Made by a program: the position numbers and the translations under genes. A stretch of DNA of 64,000 nt from Mesostigma viride (Eukaryota > Streptophyta > Mesostigmatophyceae > Mesostigmatales > Mesostigmataceae): the NCBI GenBank assembly GCA_009746045.1, contig RPFO01000017.1, forward strand, positions 1,787,452 to 1,851,451, given 5' to 3'. Below, in pieces: positions 41,889 through 52,902 of this stretch. The stretch's first letter is position 1. Every line of letters starts with the position of its first letter. The notes below the pieces were generated by a model. That model was not told where the DNA came from. It made no database searches and worked only from the letters and a program-made list of their open reading frames with translations.

Positions 41889-44800
41889 CTAGTTGGACGC
41901 TGCTTGGGCAAAAAGCACATTAGGCGACAAATCCAGCCTGTGCGTTCGCGCCCCATTACGCCCGCAAGCCTGGGATTTCGCATTCGCCTTGGCGCGGTCC
42001 ACCCGGATCATCTCGGTAACAAGCAGCGCCATCTGCTTCAACAAGTCCAGCTCATCATCGGTCAGCTTCTTGGGCCGGTCGTCCAGGATGCAGAGCGTGC
42101 CCACCTTGTAGCCCTCACGCGCCACCAGCGGCACGCCAGCATAAAAACGCAGACGAAGGGACCCCGTCACCAGCGGGTTGGCGGAAAAGCGTGGGTCAGC
42201 CGTGGTGTCAGGAATCTGGGGTGGGGGTGGTGAGGGGGTGGTGAGGAGGGAAGGTAACACGCAGAAATGGTGGGCAGATTGCCGACTTCAGGAATGGTTG
42301 CGCACCCAATTAAACACATGCAAGTTCTCTTGGTCTATAAACATAAAAAAGGTTTCAGGTTTCAGGCTTTACTTTATGTAAGGTGTAGAAACCACTCAAA
42401 TAGTGTGATTTGAAGACCACCACATAGAAAAAGATTGTTGCAGGTTTGAGACGTTAATTTCAGTATGGCAGGACTGCATTCAGGCATTGCTACTCTGTTG
42501 CGTGGCTTCACCTCGAACACTTGGTCCTGAAAAATGGCGTCTGCACAGAAGGACTCGTCCCATGAGGTGTGCCAGCGCCCAACGTTGCCCGCGACAGACT
42601 TGAACCACTGCCGGTCGGCCTCCACCAGTGACACGAGGGCGAAAGAGACCTTGAAGGTGTTCATGCACATGGACGTGATGTTGTCGTACCTGGACGCACA
42701 CGTCATCAAGCAAAATACATGCACATCCACGTTCAACACATGCGAAACCATGCACAACCACGCACTTCCGCATGCGCAGCCACCACGTGTGGCAGCTTGA
42801 CCTTGTACATGAGTTCACACCCCAGTGCGCGAATTTGCTTCTCTTACCCTATCTCTTCCCCCTTCCGTCGCGCCACACTCCAGTGCCTTATTCCAGACCC
42901 GGTCACTGTGAATTCATCAATACTAGTATAAAAGCGCATGCCCACACTCCTCCTGCGGGCTGGGCCCATGCATCGGAGCAACACTCCAAGCACTCCCCGC
43001 AGGTCCTGCAATACACCGTCAACAATATACCGTGCGCAGCAACACCACCGCACACGCACCGCGAATGTGGCCAAGTTGCATGGGAGCCCATCATCCGCCA
43101 GCCTACTCACCGCGGGTCCCGGCCCGTGTCGAGGATGCGCAGGTCACGAAGCGCCGCCAGCCGCCGCTCCTCGATGCTAGTCTTGTCCGCCGCCATCCAC
43201 TTGCTCTCGTGCCTCAACAGCATGGCGCTGATGCGGGTGCGAGCATACGCCGGCGAGAATGGCCACTGCAACCAGTCGGCCACCTCGGGGTGCTCCCGCC
43301 CCTTGAACCCATCCTCGCACACGATCATGCACACCATGCCCGGGTACTCGCCCCGCAGGCTGTCAAACAGCTCGACCCCGCCACAGGGGCAGCCAGCCCC
43401 CTCCAGAGTCTTCCCCAGCAACAGCAGGGGCGGGCGCTTCTTGGCGAGAAGCTGGGAGGGGGCAGTGATGGAAGCACGGATCGCAATGGTGCAGCGAGAT
43501 GGGTGAGGGCCTGCGATATCTATGCGTTAGCCTGGCACGGTCGTTGGGGCCAATGGTGGCGGTATCCGTGTTGTTATGTACGCCGTACGGTTCGAATAAA
43601 ATACTTCTGTACGCGTACTTTACGCCGCGGATAACATACGAGTATTATATGAAAAATACGCGACTTGGACTTAGAATTTTTTGGGGTACCAGGCTACCAG
43701 CGGGCAGCGCGGCGCCTAGGTTCTTTGGCGCAGCATTAACTTCCCGGTCCGCGGGAAAAATGTTTGCTTTGGGCCTAGGGGCTAGGAATAAAAGTTGGGT
43801 GCAAGGTGCGCGGGCCACTGTACTTAAGAGAGTGGCCATAGCGAAATTAGCAACATAGGGCGACAGAAATGCAAACCAAATGCTCGAATGTTGACGACGA
43901 TGAGTTCATGATATTGAATTGTGGCGGAGAGTAGCTGGTTCATGATATCTCTGCTTTCTTTTTATGCCATCGACATGGGGGATACTATGCATTGTTTGGT
44001 CACGCGGAATCAAATAGAGTTCATGATAGCAGCAGTAAATGCGTGATTCTGGGGGGGGGTTCTGACCGTGAAGGAGGCATTAGTATTGATAGCATCGGAT
44101 TCTAAACAGAACGGGTGCTTTGTTCCAAATTTCCGGCCTCTTTCGGTAAGTAATTATTGAGGCGTGCACAGTTTGTGCCTGCCATTTTCATCGTAGAAGA
44201 ACGGCCGTTGTTGCTCGCCTGGGCGAGGGATTTACGATGTCAAGGTATAGATTTGTGGTGAACGTGATCTGCTTTCAGTGCTTTCCTCTACGAGCTTGTC
44301 GTTCGAAGTCTTTTGCGCTCTTTTGGGGTGTTCTTGTCGTGTGAGAGTGCCGCACCCTTTCTTCGCGGCGGCATCACAGCGCTCAGAAGCGGAGTGGCCG
44401 CCAATGGTTTCTTTGCATTCCTATCGTGCAGGGAAAGAAGTGTTTTGCTGATGATCATATTGGAGATATTGCATGCATGTGACTGCATCTAGACAGTGAG
44501 CTGCCACCATTAGTTTATTTGAGCGTGCCCTTGTTATGATTATGTAACAACACTGAAATGTGCTTAGCCAACCATGGTTGACATGGTTGACTGCATGCAA
44601 GCCTTGTATACCATGAAACTACTTACTAATTACTATCAATGCAAGTATTTTCCACGTGGATGCGTGCCCTATAAACCCCTTCAGTTAAAAACGCGGTCGC
44701 GTATTTTAAGCCCACGTATTTTCAACCCCCCACGTATATACTCGTATTTAAAACCCCGTTTTAAAATAACCGTACCCGTACATAACAACACGGGGCAGTA

Positions 44801-47800
44801 TCGGATCGTCATTACAGCGGATGCTGGGGGTGGCAGAAAACAGCGGTGGCGGATGGTGGCGAGTGAGGGGGGAGGGCCATGATTGCTATTTGGTATCCAG
44901 AATGAGTACATGATCTACTTGTCTCGCTACATAGCGCGCTGAGGAGAAGCACTCTCCACAAACATCATGGTGCCATCTAGGCAGGCCACCGCCCACTGAT
45001 CGAAATTTCGACCAGCCCACCCTCTGCGTCCGCCCCTCCACTCCCCCCTCTAGCCACAACCCTGCTGCCTCAACCTCAATGCCAGCCCATACGAATAGGG
45101 CCTATATCATTTGATACCCGCCATACGCTCAAGAGTGCTTCACGAGATAAAGTGATCACCTCCCCATGGAGGCTGCCATGGCTGCAATGCGCTCGCAGGA
45201 AGCCCATACCTGTCGCAGGTCGGCCCCTGACTCGGCGAAATACGGCCGGATCCGGGGATCTGCCTGTGCGCCCTCTCGCACGCACGCGCGCACAGCCGGG
45301 TCCGTGACAAACGCCACCAGAAGGAGAGAAGCATCGCCCTCGTAAGAGAGCCGCAGGGTGCGATCCACCGTCGACCGCTGCACTGCGCTTGAAGCCCTGC
45401 TCGACCCCTCCTTCCGAACCATCCCCTCCACCTCCGCCTCTGACAGCCAGGTGCCTCTGGGCACATGCCCCGGGACACCATCGTCCTCCCCTAGCCAGCA
45501 GCTGTACTGCTCCCTGGCAGCTGTCACCCGCAACGGGGGGGGTGCCCCCGCCCCTGGCATCCGCCACCGGGGGGTCCTCTTGTTCGCTGCCCGCTGGTTG
45601 CCCGCCTCCACCATGGCGTCCACCTCATCATCGGAGCACATCGGGTCGTGGTGGAAGAGCGCCACCTGTCGCACCTGCGGGGTTGCCACCGTAGAGGATT
45701 GTTAAGGGGTGGAGGTGGACGGGTACATCGACGATCAAATGGGCAAAATGTTAAACGATGCTTAAAAATTAATTGAGATTAAATGAATTGAACGATTTCC
45801 TACCGTGGATCCACGGTCAAGTGCGTTACTATGCGGTTAAGCTAGCAATAGACGCTAGTTGCCGTGCAGCTGACACACAACAGGCGTGCCGAGGAAGGGG
45901 GCCATCTGAATGCACACAAAAATATATCCGTGTAATGTGTATAAGGAGTCGGCATCATTTGGTATACCAAGCCACCAACCCACATGCCACCAACCCACAT
46001 GCCACCAACCCACATGCCACCAACCCACATGCCACCAACCCACATGCCACCAACCCACATGCCACCAGCCCACATGCCACCAACCCACATGCCACCAACC
46101 CACATGCCACCAGCCCACATGCCACCAACCCACACGCCACCAACCCACATGCCACCAGCCCACACGCCACCAACCCACATGCCACCAACCCACATGCCAC
46201 CAGCCCACATGCCACCAGCCCACATGCCACCAGCCCACATGCCACCAACCCACATGCCACCGACCCACATGCCACCAACCCACATGCCACCAACCCACAT
46301 GCCACCAGCCCACATGCCACCAGCCCACATGCCACCAACCCACATGCCACCAACCCACATGCCACCAGCCCACATGCCACCAGCCCACATGCCACCAGCC
46401 CACATGCCACCAACCCACATGCCACCAACCCACATGCCACCAGCCCACATGCCACCAGCCCACATGCCACCAACCCACATGCCACCAACCCACATGCCAC
46501 CAGCCCACATGCCACCAGCCCACATGCCACCAGCCCACATGCCACCAACCCACATGCCACCAGCCCACATGCCACCAACCCACATGCCACCAACCCACAT
46601 GCCACCAACCCACATGCCACCAGCCCACATGCCACCAGCCCACATGCCACCAACCCACATGCCACCAGCCCACATGCCACCAGCCCACATGCCACCAACC
46701 CACATGCCACCAACCCACATGCCACCAACCCACATGCCACCAACCCACATGCCACCAACCCACATGCCACCAGCCCACATGCCACCAGCCCACATGCCAC
46801 CAACCCACATGCCACCAACCCACATGCCACCAGCCCACATGCCACCAGCCCACATGCCACCAGCCCACATGCCACCAACCCACATGCCACCGACCCACAT
46901 GCCACCAACCCACATGCCACCAGCCCACATGCCACCAACCCACATGCCACCAACCCACATGCCACCAGCCCACATGCCACCAACCCACATGCCACCAACC
47001 CACATGCCACCAGCCCACATGCCACCAGCCCACATGCCACCAGCCCACATGCCACCAACCCACATGCCACCGACCCACATGCCACCAACCCACATGCCAC
47101 CAGCCCACATGCCACCAACCCACATGCCACCAACCCACATGCCACCAGCCCACATGCCACCAACCCACATGCCACCAGCCCACATGCCACCAACCCACAT
47201 GCCACCAACCCACATGCCACCAGCCCACATGCCACCAGCCCACATGCCACCAACCCACATGCCACCAACCCACATGCCACCAACCCACATGCCACCAACC
47301 CACATGCCACCAGCCCACATGCCACCAGCCCACATGCCACCAGCCCACATGCCACCAACCCACATGCCACCAACCCACATGCCACCAACCCACATGCCAC
47401 CAGCCCACATGCCACCAACCCACATGCCACCAACCCACATGCCACCAGCCCACATGCCACCAACCCACATGCCACCAGCCCACATGCCACCAACCCACAT
47501 GCCACCAACCCACACGCCACCAACCCACACGCCACCAACCCACACGCCACCAACCCACATGCCACCAGCCCACATGCCACCAGCCCACATGCCACCAGCC
47601 CACATGCCACCAACCCACATGCCACCAACCCACATGCCACCAACCCACATGCCACCAGCCCACATGCCACCAACCCACATGCCACCAACCCACATGCCAC
47701 CAACCCACATGCCACCAGCCCACATGCCACCAACCCACACGCCACCAACCCACACGCCACCAACCCACATGCCACCAGCCCACATGCCACCAGCCCACAT

Positions 47801-50800
47801 GCCACCAACCCACATGCCACCAACCCACATGCCACCAACCCACACGCCACCAGCCCACATGCCACCAACCCACATGCCACCAACCCACATGCCACCAACC
47901 CACATGCCACCAGCCCACATGCCACCAACCCACATGCCACCAACCCACATGCCACCAACCCACATGCCACCAACCCACATGCCACCAACCCACATGCCAC
48001 CAACCCACATGCCACCAGCCCACATGCCACCAACCCACATGCCACCAGCCCACATGCCACCAACCCACATGCCACCAACCCACACGCCACCAACCCACAC
48101 GCCACCAACCCACACGCCACCAACCCACATGCCACCGACCCACATGCCACCAACCCACATGCCACCAGCCCACATGCCACCAACCCACATGCCACCAACC
48201 CACATGCCACCAGCCCACATGCCACCAACCCACATGCCACCAACCCACATGCCACCAACCCACATGCCACCAACCCACATGCCACCAGCCCACATGCCAC
48301 CAGCCCACATGCCACCAGCCCACATGCCACCAGCCCACATGCCACCAACCCACATGCCACCAACCCACATGCCACCAACCCACATGCCACCAACCCACAT
48401 GCCACCAACCCACATGCCACCAACCCACATGCCACCAACCCACATGCCACCAACCCACATGCCACCAACCCACACGCCACCAACCCACATGCCACCAACC
48501 CACACGCCACCAGCCCACATGCCACCAACCCACATGCCACCAACCCACATGCCACCAACCCACACGCCACCAGCCCACATGCCACCAACCCACATGCCAC
48601 CAACCCACATGCCACCAACCCACATGCGACCGACCCACATGCCACCAACCCACATGCCACCGACCCACATGCCACCAACCCACATGCCACCAACCCACAT
48701 GCCACCGACCCACATGCCACCGACCCACATGCCACCAACCCACATGCCACCAACCCACATGCCACCAGCCCACACGCCACCAACCCACATGCCACCAACC
48801 CACATGCCACCAACCCACATGCCACCAACCCACATGCGACCGACCCACATGCCACCGACCCACATGCCACCAACCCACATGCCACCAACCCACATGCCAC
48901 CAACCCACATGCCACCAACCCACATGCCACCAACCCACACGCCACCAGCCCACATGCCACCAACCCACATGCCACCAACCCACATGCCACCAGCCCACAT
49001 GCCACCAACCCACATGCCACCAACCCACATGCCACCAACCCACATGCCACCAGCCCACATGCCACCAACCCACATGCCACCAACCCACATGCCACCAACC
49101 CACATGCCACCAGCCCACATGCCACCAGCCCACATGCCACCAACCCACATGCCACCAACCCACACGCCACCAACCCACATGCCACCAACCCACATGCGAC
49201 CGACCCACATGCCACCCACCCACATGCGACCGACCCACATGCCACCAGCCCACATGCCACCAGCCCACATGCCACCAACCCACATGCCACCAACCCACAT
49301 GCCACCAACCCACATGCCACCAACCCACATGCCACCAACCCACATGCCACCAGCCCACATGCCACCAACCCACATGCCACCAACCCACATGCCACCAACC
49401 CACATGCCACCAACCCACATGCCACCAACCCACATGCCACCAACCCACATGCCACCAACCCACATGCCACCAGCCCACATGCCACCAACCCACATGCCAC
49501 CAACCCACATGCCACCAGCCCACATGCCACCAACCCACATGCCACCAACCCACATGCCACCAACCCACATGCCACCAGCCCACATGCCACCAACCCACAT
49601 GCCACCCACCCACATGCCACCGACCCACATGCCACCAACCCACACGCCACCAACCCACATGCCACCAACCCACGTGCTCTGCCGCATGGTGTCCACATGC
49701 CGCAGGTGCCTAGTCCACCCTGAGTATCACCCTTAGTATCCTACTAGAGCTGACAAAGATGAATCGACCTCCACGTCCCTAGTCTCTATCACCTGACATC
49801 TCCCTACCAGCAAATAGTCTCCACCTCTCCACCTCTCGCTCTCAATTCCTGCATACCATGGCTGAGCGCTGAGGGGCGCTGAGTCACCGCGCTCACCTGC
49901 GCGTGCGCCGCCATGTCGACCACGTACTCTAGTGTAGAGTGACCCCACCCGACCTTCTGGGGGTACTCGCACGCTGTGTACTGGCAGTCGTGGATGAGCA
50001 GGTCCGCGCCGCGCATAAACGCGCAGTGACGGTCGTCAGCACTTGATGGTGCTGCACACATGCACACACACGCAATCGCATGGGATGCACCAGCCAGTTA
50101 CTGCTTATTTTGTGGCCCTATATAACTAAAGCGTGGCATGCTCAAGCACAATATTCCCATGAAATTGAGCAGACTTGTGTGGGTGCTCCTTAAGGGATGA
50201 CAGGCATGCCACTTTGCAGGTAGCGTGCCATGTCATGGGGTGCTCTTGCATGGCTAACTAACCACAATGCAAGCCGGGATGGAAATACCAAATTACTCAT
50301 GAGCTGCACGCCACCGGCCACACTATTATTAAATTGCAAACCTCAAGGTTTGCCATTAGACAGTGCAGCGTAAGGAGAGGCCGGTATGCTGCAGGCATTC
50401 GTCCTAGGCTCACCAGGGGTGCCGCCATCTGCCAGGGTGCGACAGTGAGGCTCGTGGTCCGTGCAGTAGAGGACGGTGGCGCCATCGGCGACGATCCGAT
50501 ACCCCAGGGTGATCGCAGGGTGGTTCATGTACAGGGTCGTGATGGTGATGTCGCCGATGCTGAACGTCTCCTCGGACAGGTCGTGGAACTGCATGCGGAA
50601 TGCAGGCATTACAGTGGCAGCAGCGCCGTACGCACGTATATGTACGAATATGATCAGTACTGCATGTATTATACAGAGAGAAAATTAAAAAGCTGGAGGG
50701 AGAGAAGAGGTAGTCCAGGAAGAGCAGTATATCCGTCGTATTCCTGCGGGTACTGCGGCTAAGCCACCTGCAGCCTTAAAATAGGGTATGGTGCAGCGTT

Positions 50801-51339
50801 ACTTAGTAGAGCCGGCGCGAGTGTGGCCTGTAAGTAGGCCTGCCATACTATTAATAGTACTAGTCGAGTACAGTGCACGTGGCCGACGACTACTAAAATA
50901 GGCCGACGATTAATAACGACTTCTAAAATAGCAACAAGTTAAAAAAGTTATATACCTCGACAACCGAAGCGAACGCCTCCATCGTGATTGGAAAATAAGT
51001 GTATTGCATCTGGCCGCAGAGTGCGTCCCGCAAGCCTGCCGAAAGTCCGCGGGGACCGTAAATCTGGACGTTGTTTCCCGGAATGAACAATGGCGTGAAG
51101 AAAGGAAGCCCTTGAATGTGGTCCCAATGCGTGTGGGTAATAAGAATGTGTGCGTTAACTGGCTTTCCCTCACATGCCAACTGCATTCCCAGTCCGTGGG
51201 CACCCGTGCCACAGTCGAGGATGAGCTGCGTGCCGTCATTTGTCGTTATCTGAACGCAACTGGTGTGTCCGCCGCACTTGACCGTCTCTCTCCCCGGTTT
51301 AGAAATGGAGCCGCGGGTGCCCCAGAATTTGACCTTCAT
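41889..51339 (-). CDS. MBL-fold hydrolase / pseudo-receiver / GAF protein (674 aa, 7 exons)
   Basis: Exons on minus are 51339-50956, 50588-50414, 50051-49897, 45674-45210, 43451-43111, 42689-42512 and 42215-41889. All introns are GT-AG and phases agree throughout. Residues 1-258 form a metallo-beta-lactamase fold: FWGTRGSISKPG, D42, metal-binding HTHWDH at 69-74, NHPAITLGYRI, YCTDHEPH, HDCQYT, GWGHST and FHHDP. About 353-472 is a receiver-like domain split across intron 4 (LLLVAFVTDPAVRA; WPFSPAYARTRISAML). The phosphoacceptor Asp position is Gly406 and the usual Lys of KPFS is Trp456, hence a pseudo-receiver. About 486-640 is a GAF domain (ALVSLVEADRQWFKSVAG, RFYAGVPL, GTLCILDD). The parts are bacterial-type signalling modules. 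No output kinase or cyclase follows, so the MBL domain may be the output, possibly a phosphodiesterase-type hydrolase. Substrate unknown. Confidence 0.82.
43452..45209 (-). other. Intron 4 of the MBL-GAF gene
   Basis: A 1758-bp intron that splits the receiver-like domain. I see no separate gene or known repeat in it. Confidence 0.55.
45675..49896 (-). other. Intron 3 of the MBL-GAF gene, filled by a minisatellite
   Basis: The 4222-bp intron has donor CAG|GTGAGC at 49897/49896 and acceptor CCCGCAG next to 45674. The flanking exons join as ...MAAHAQ + VRQVALFHHDP, which restores the conserved C-terminal end of the MBL domain. About 88% of the intron is minisatellite. Confidence 0.75.
45971..49673 (+). 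repeat. 15-bp minisatellite, about 247 units
   Basis: The unit is CAACCCACATGCCAC, with few variants: CAG or CGA for CAA, CACGCC for CATGCC, and rare CATGCGAC. The unit length is a multiple of three and has no stop in any frame, so long frames exist on both strands; none is a gene. Local higher-order copies occur: 46861-46980 equals 47041-47160, 180 bp apart. Confidence 0.95.
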
Positions 51340-51914
51340 AGATGGCGCTGCATTCAGTAAACAGCAGCAAGCTGCATGCGATTTTCTTGCAACACTTGCT
51401 GCACAACGGAAATTGCACTAGCAGCCATGCTAGTTCTCTTCGCGTGTGAGGGGCGAATTTTGCGCAAGGCATGCCACTGTTATAGTCCGCGGTGGTGGCA
51501 CTCGCGCTGCGAAAATCCGGTCGTCAATCAGACCATATCAAATACCAAGCAGATTCCCGAATCCTAACGACACCGAGCTTCTCTTCTTCGAAGTGCCCAA
51601 GCTACACTCGTATTGATAATTTGATATGATATCGTAACATATGAAAGATTATATATCTAAACATATGAAAGACCAATTTGATAAATTCTGGGAGCTGACA
51701 CCTCGATCCTCAGAAAGGCCGTTTCTATGTGGAGAGATATGCTTGGGCCTGCAACTTGCAAGGGACCTGAACAAAACTTGGCTTGATTTTAGCTTTGATG
51801 TCAGCTTCTTATTCAGCTCGGCTCGCAATGAATTGCCTTCCCTCTCACTGGTTGCCTCGCCTCGACAGGTTCCGCTGACACGTGACCACCGCGATTTGCT
51901 GAAGACCCTGGCTA
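51340..51914. other. Upstream region of the MBL-GAF gene
   Basis: Contains the presumed promoter of the minus-strand gene, with no clear TATA box. The segment at about 51850-51912 is repeated at about 52945-53006 and partly at 53310-53360. Confidence 0.45.
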
Positions 51915-52046
51915 CCGTAGTGGCTCTTATATCAGTACGCCTAATTATGTACGAATCGACCCCGTACAGGACCGGTGACATGCCCAGCCAAAATTTCACG
52001 GGTACTAGGGTCTGGCCCCAAGGCTGCCGGTGGCTGCATTGGTCTG

Positions 52047-52068
52047 GCCCCTATATAAATATAGGGGC
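52047..52068. promoter_or_regulatory. TATA-containing perfect palindrome
   Basis: GCCCCTATAT and ATATAGGGGC are exact reverse complements around AA, centring a TATAAATA box. It lies about 200 bp upstream of the HIRAN ORF and inside the TA element. Confidence 0.5.
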
Positions 52069-52263
52069 TGCGGCTGAAATAGCCTGCCGGCGGGTGGTCA
52101 TGGCCCCCATATGGCGAGCCTACTGCCAAAGGGGATTTGCCACGTGGCAAGTGCTCGTCTGCAGTGTTTGGACTTCGGCGGGTGTTTCCAGCTGCACTAG
52201 GAATAAGCGGCGTTTAGGGGGCATAGGAATACGTGCACACATTTTGTTCCGGATTATTCCAGC

Positions 52264-52623
52264 ATGGTTGAGTGCCAAGCGGACGTCACCCTCAAAGGGT
52301 TACATTATTACGACAATAAGTGCGTCCCAAACGAGGAGATTGCCGTTTGGGCCCGGGAGCCTGACAACAAATATGATCGCAATGCTATCAACGTTTTCTC
52401 GCCTCCCGGGATCCAAGTAGGCCTCATATCGGCCGGGGAGGCCTCCGTTTTGGGGGGGGGCATATGGGGGCCGGCTGTCGGCGCACCGGTGGCGGCGCCC
52501 CAGGGGGGCGCTAGCATACTGGGGGCCAGCAAGTTTCATTCCGGCGGTTGGCATTGGACCCTGAGTTCAATATGGGGGCCGGACATTTCGACCTGGCGGT
52601 GGCGGTATTGGGCCCCCAAATAG
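52264..52623 (+). CDS. HIRAN-domain ORF (119 aa) within the TA element
   Basis: Starts MVECQADVTLKGLHYYDN and continues EEIAVWAREPDNKYDRNAIN, then VGLISAGEASVL. It matches the HIRAN pattern (G-x-x-Y-Y near the start, L/V-x-REP-x-N-x-YD-x-NAI in the middle, VG-x-I afterward). HIRAN domains bind DNA ends and stalled forks, as in HLTF and Rad5 (established knowledge). Only about the first 60 residues fit; the rest is Gly- and Trp-rich and includes GGGG runs from local repeats of ATGGGGGCCGG. It could be a captured gene fragment. Expression is plausible given the upstream TATA palindrome but unproven. Confidence 0.55.
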   Translation: MVECQADVTLKGLHYYDNKCVPNEEIAVWAREPDNKYDRNAINVFSPPGIQVGLISAGEASVLGGGIWGPAVGAPVAAPQGGASILGASKFHSGGWHWTLSSIWGPDISTWRWRYWAPK

Positions 52624-52902
52624 CATGGCTGTATGTCACCGGTCCTCCCCGTACAGGCCGAAAAAAAACGTCCTTCCGGCCTCGTACATCCCAAGATATC
52701 ACCCTCAGATTCTACGATATACTTATGAGGGGCATCCATATGTTTTCCCTAGGGTACTGCCTCCCAAATATACCTACGATGTACCCTTACGATATACCTA
52801 CGTACACTAAGAAAAAATCCCCAAAACCCCGTACGCGTAACAAAAATCGCTAAAAGCCCTCGTACGATAATTAAGCGTACACATATAAGAGCCACTACGG
52901 TA

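Larger units (their letters stand above)
51913..52902. mobile_element. 986-bp TIR element with TA target duplication and HIRAN cargo
   Basis: The element spans 51915-52900. About 40-bp imperfect inverted repeats start CCGTAGTGGCTCTTATAT at both ends. TA is duplicated at 51913-51914 and 52901-52902. The unoccupied site is present at 53000-53020 (CCCTGGCTATCCAGTCTTCA), which exactly joins the two flanks. A TA duplication is typical of Tc1/mariner-type elements. No transposase is present, so it is non-autonomous. It carries a TATA-bearing palindrome and a HIRAN-like ORF. Confidence 0.8.

Noticed and set aside
42216-42511. Treating the GAF exons and the MBL exons as two genes
   Set aside because: The receiver-like domain is split across intron 4 and is only complete when the 45.2-kb exon joins the 43.4-kb exon in phase 0, so one gene explains both.
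45971-49673. CRISPR-like array
   Set aside because: Repeats are contiguous 15-bp units without unique spacers, in a eukaryotic intron.
45773-49736. Giant open frames of about 1250-1316 codons on both strands, such as NPHAT or PTCHQ repeats
   Set aside because: The 15-bp unit has no stop in any frame, so all are open. The array lies within a well-supported intron, and no frame has a proper start or a non-repetitive domain.
52264-52420. 259-codon frame at 51641-52420 overlapping the HIRAN ORF
   Set aside because: It runs across the left boundary of the TA element, has no recognisable domain, and conflicts with the HIRAN frame.
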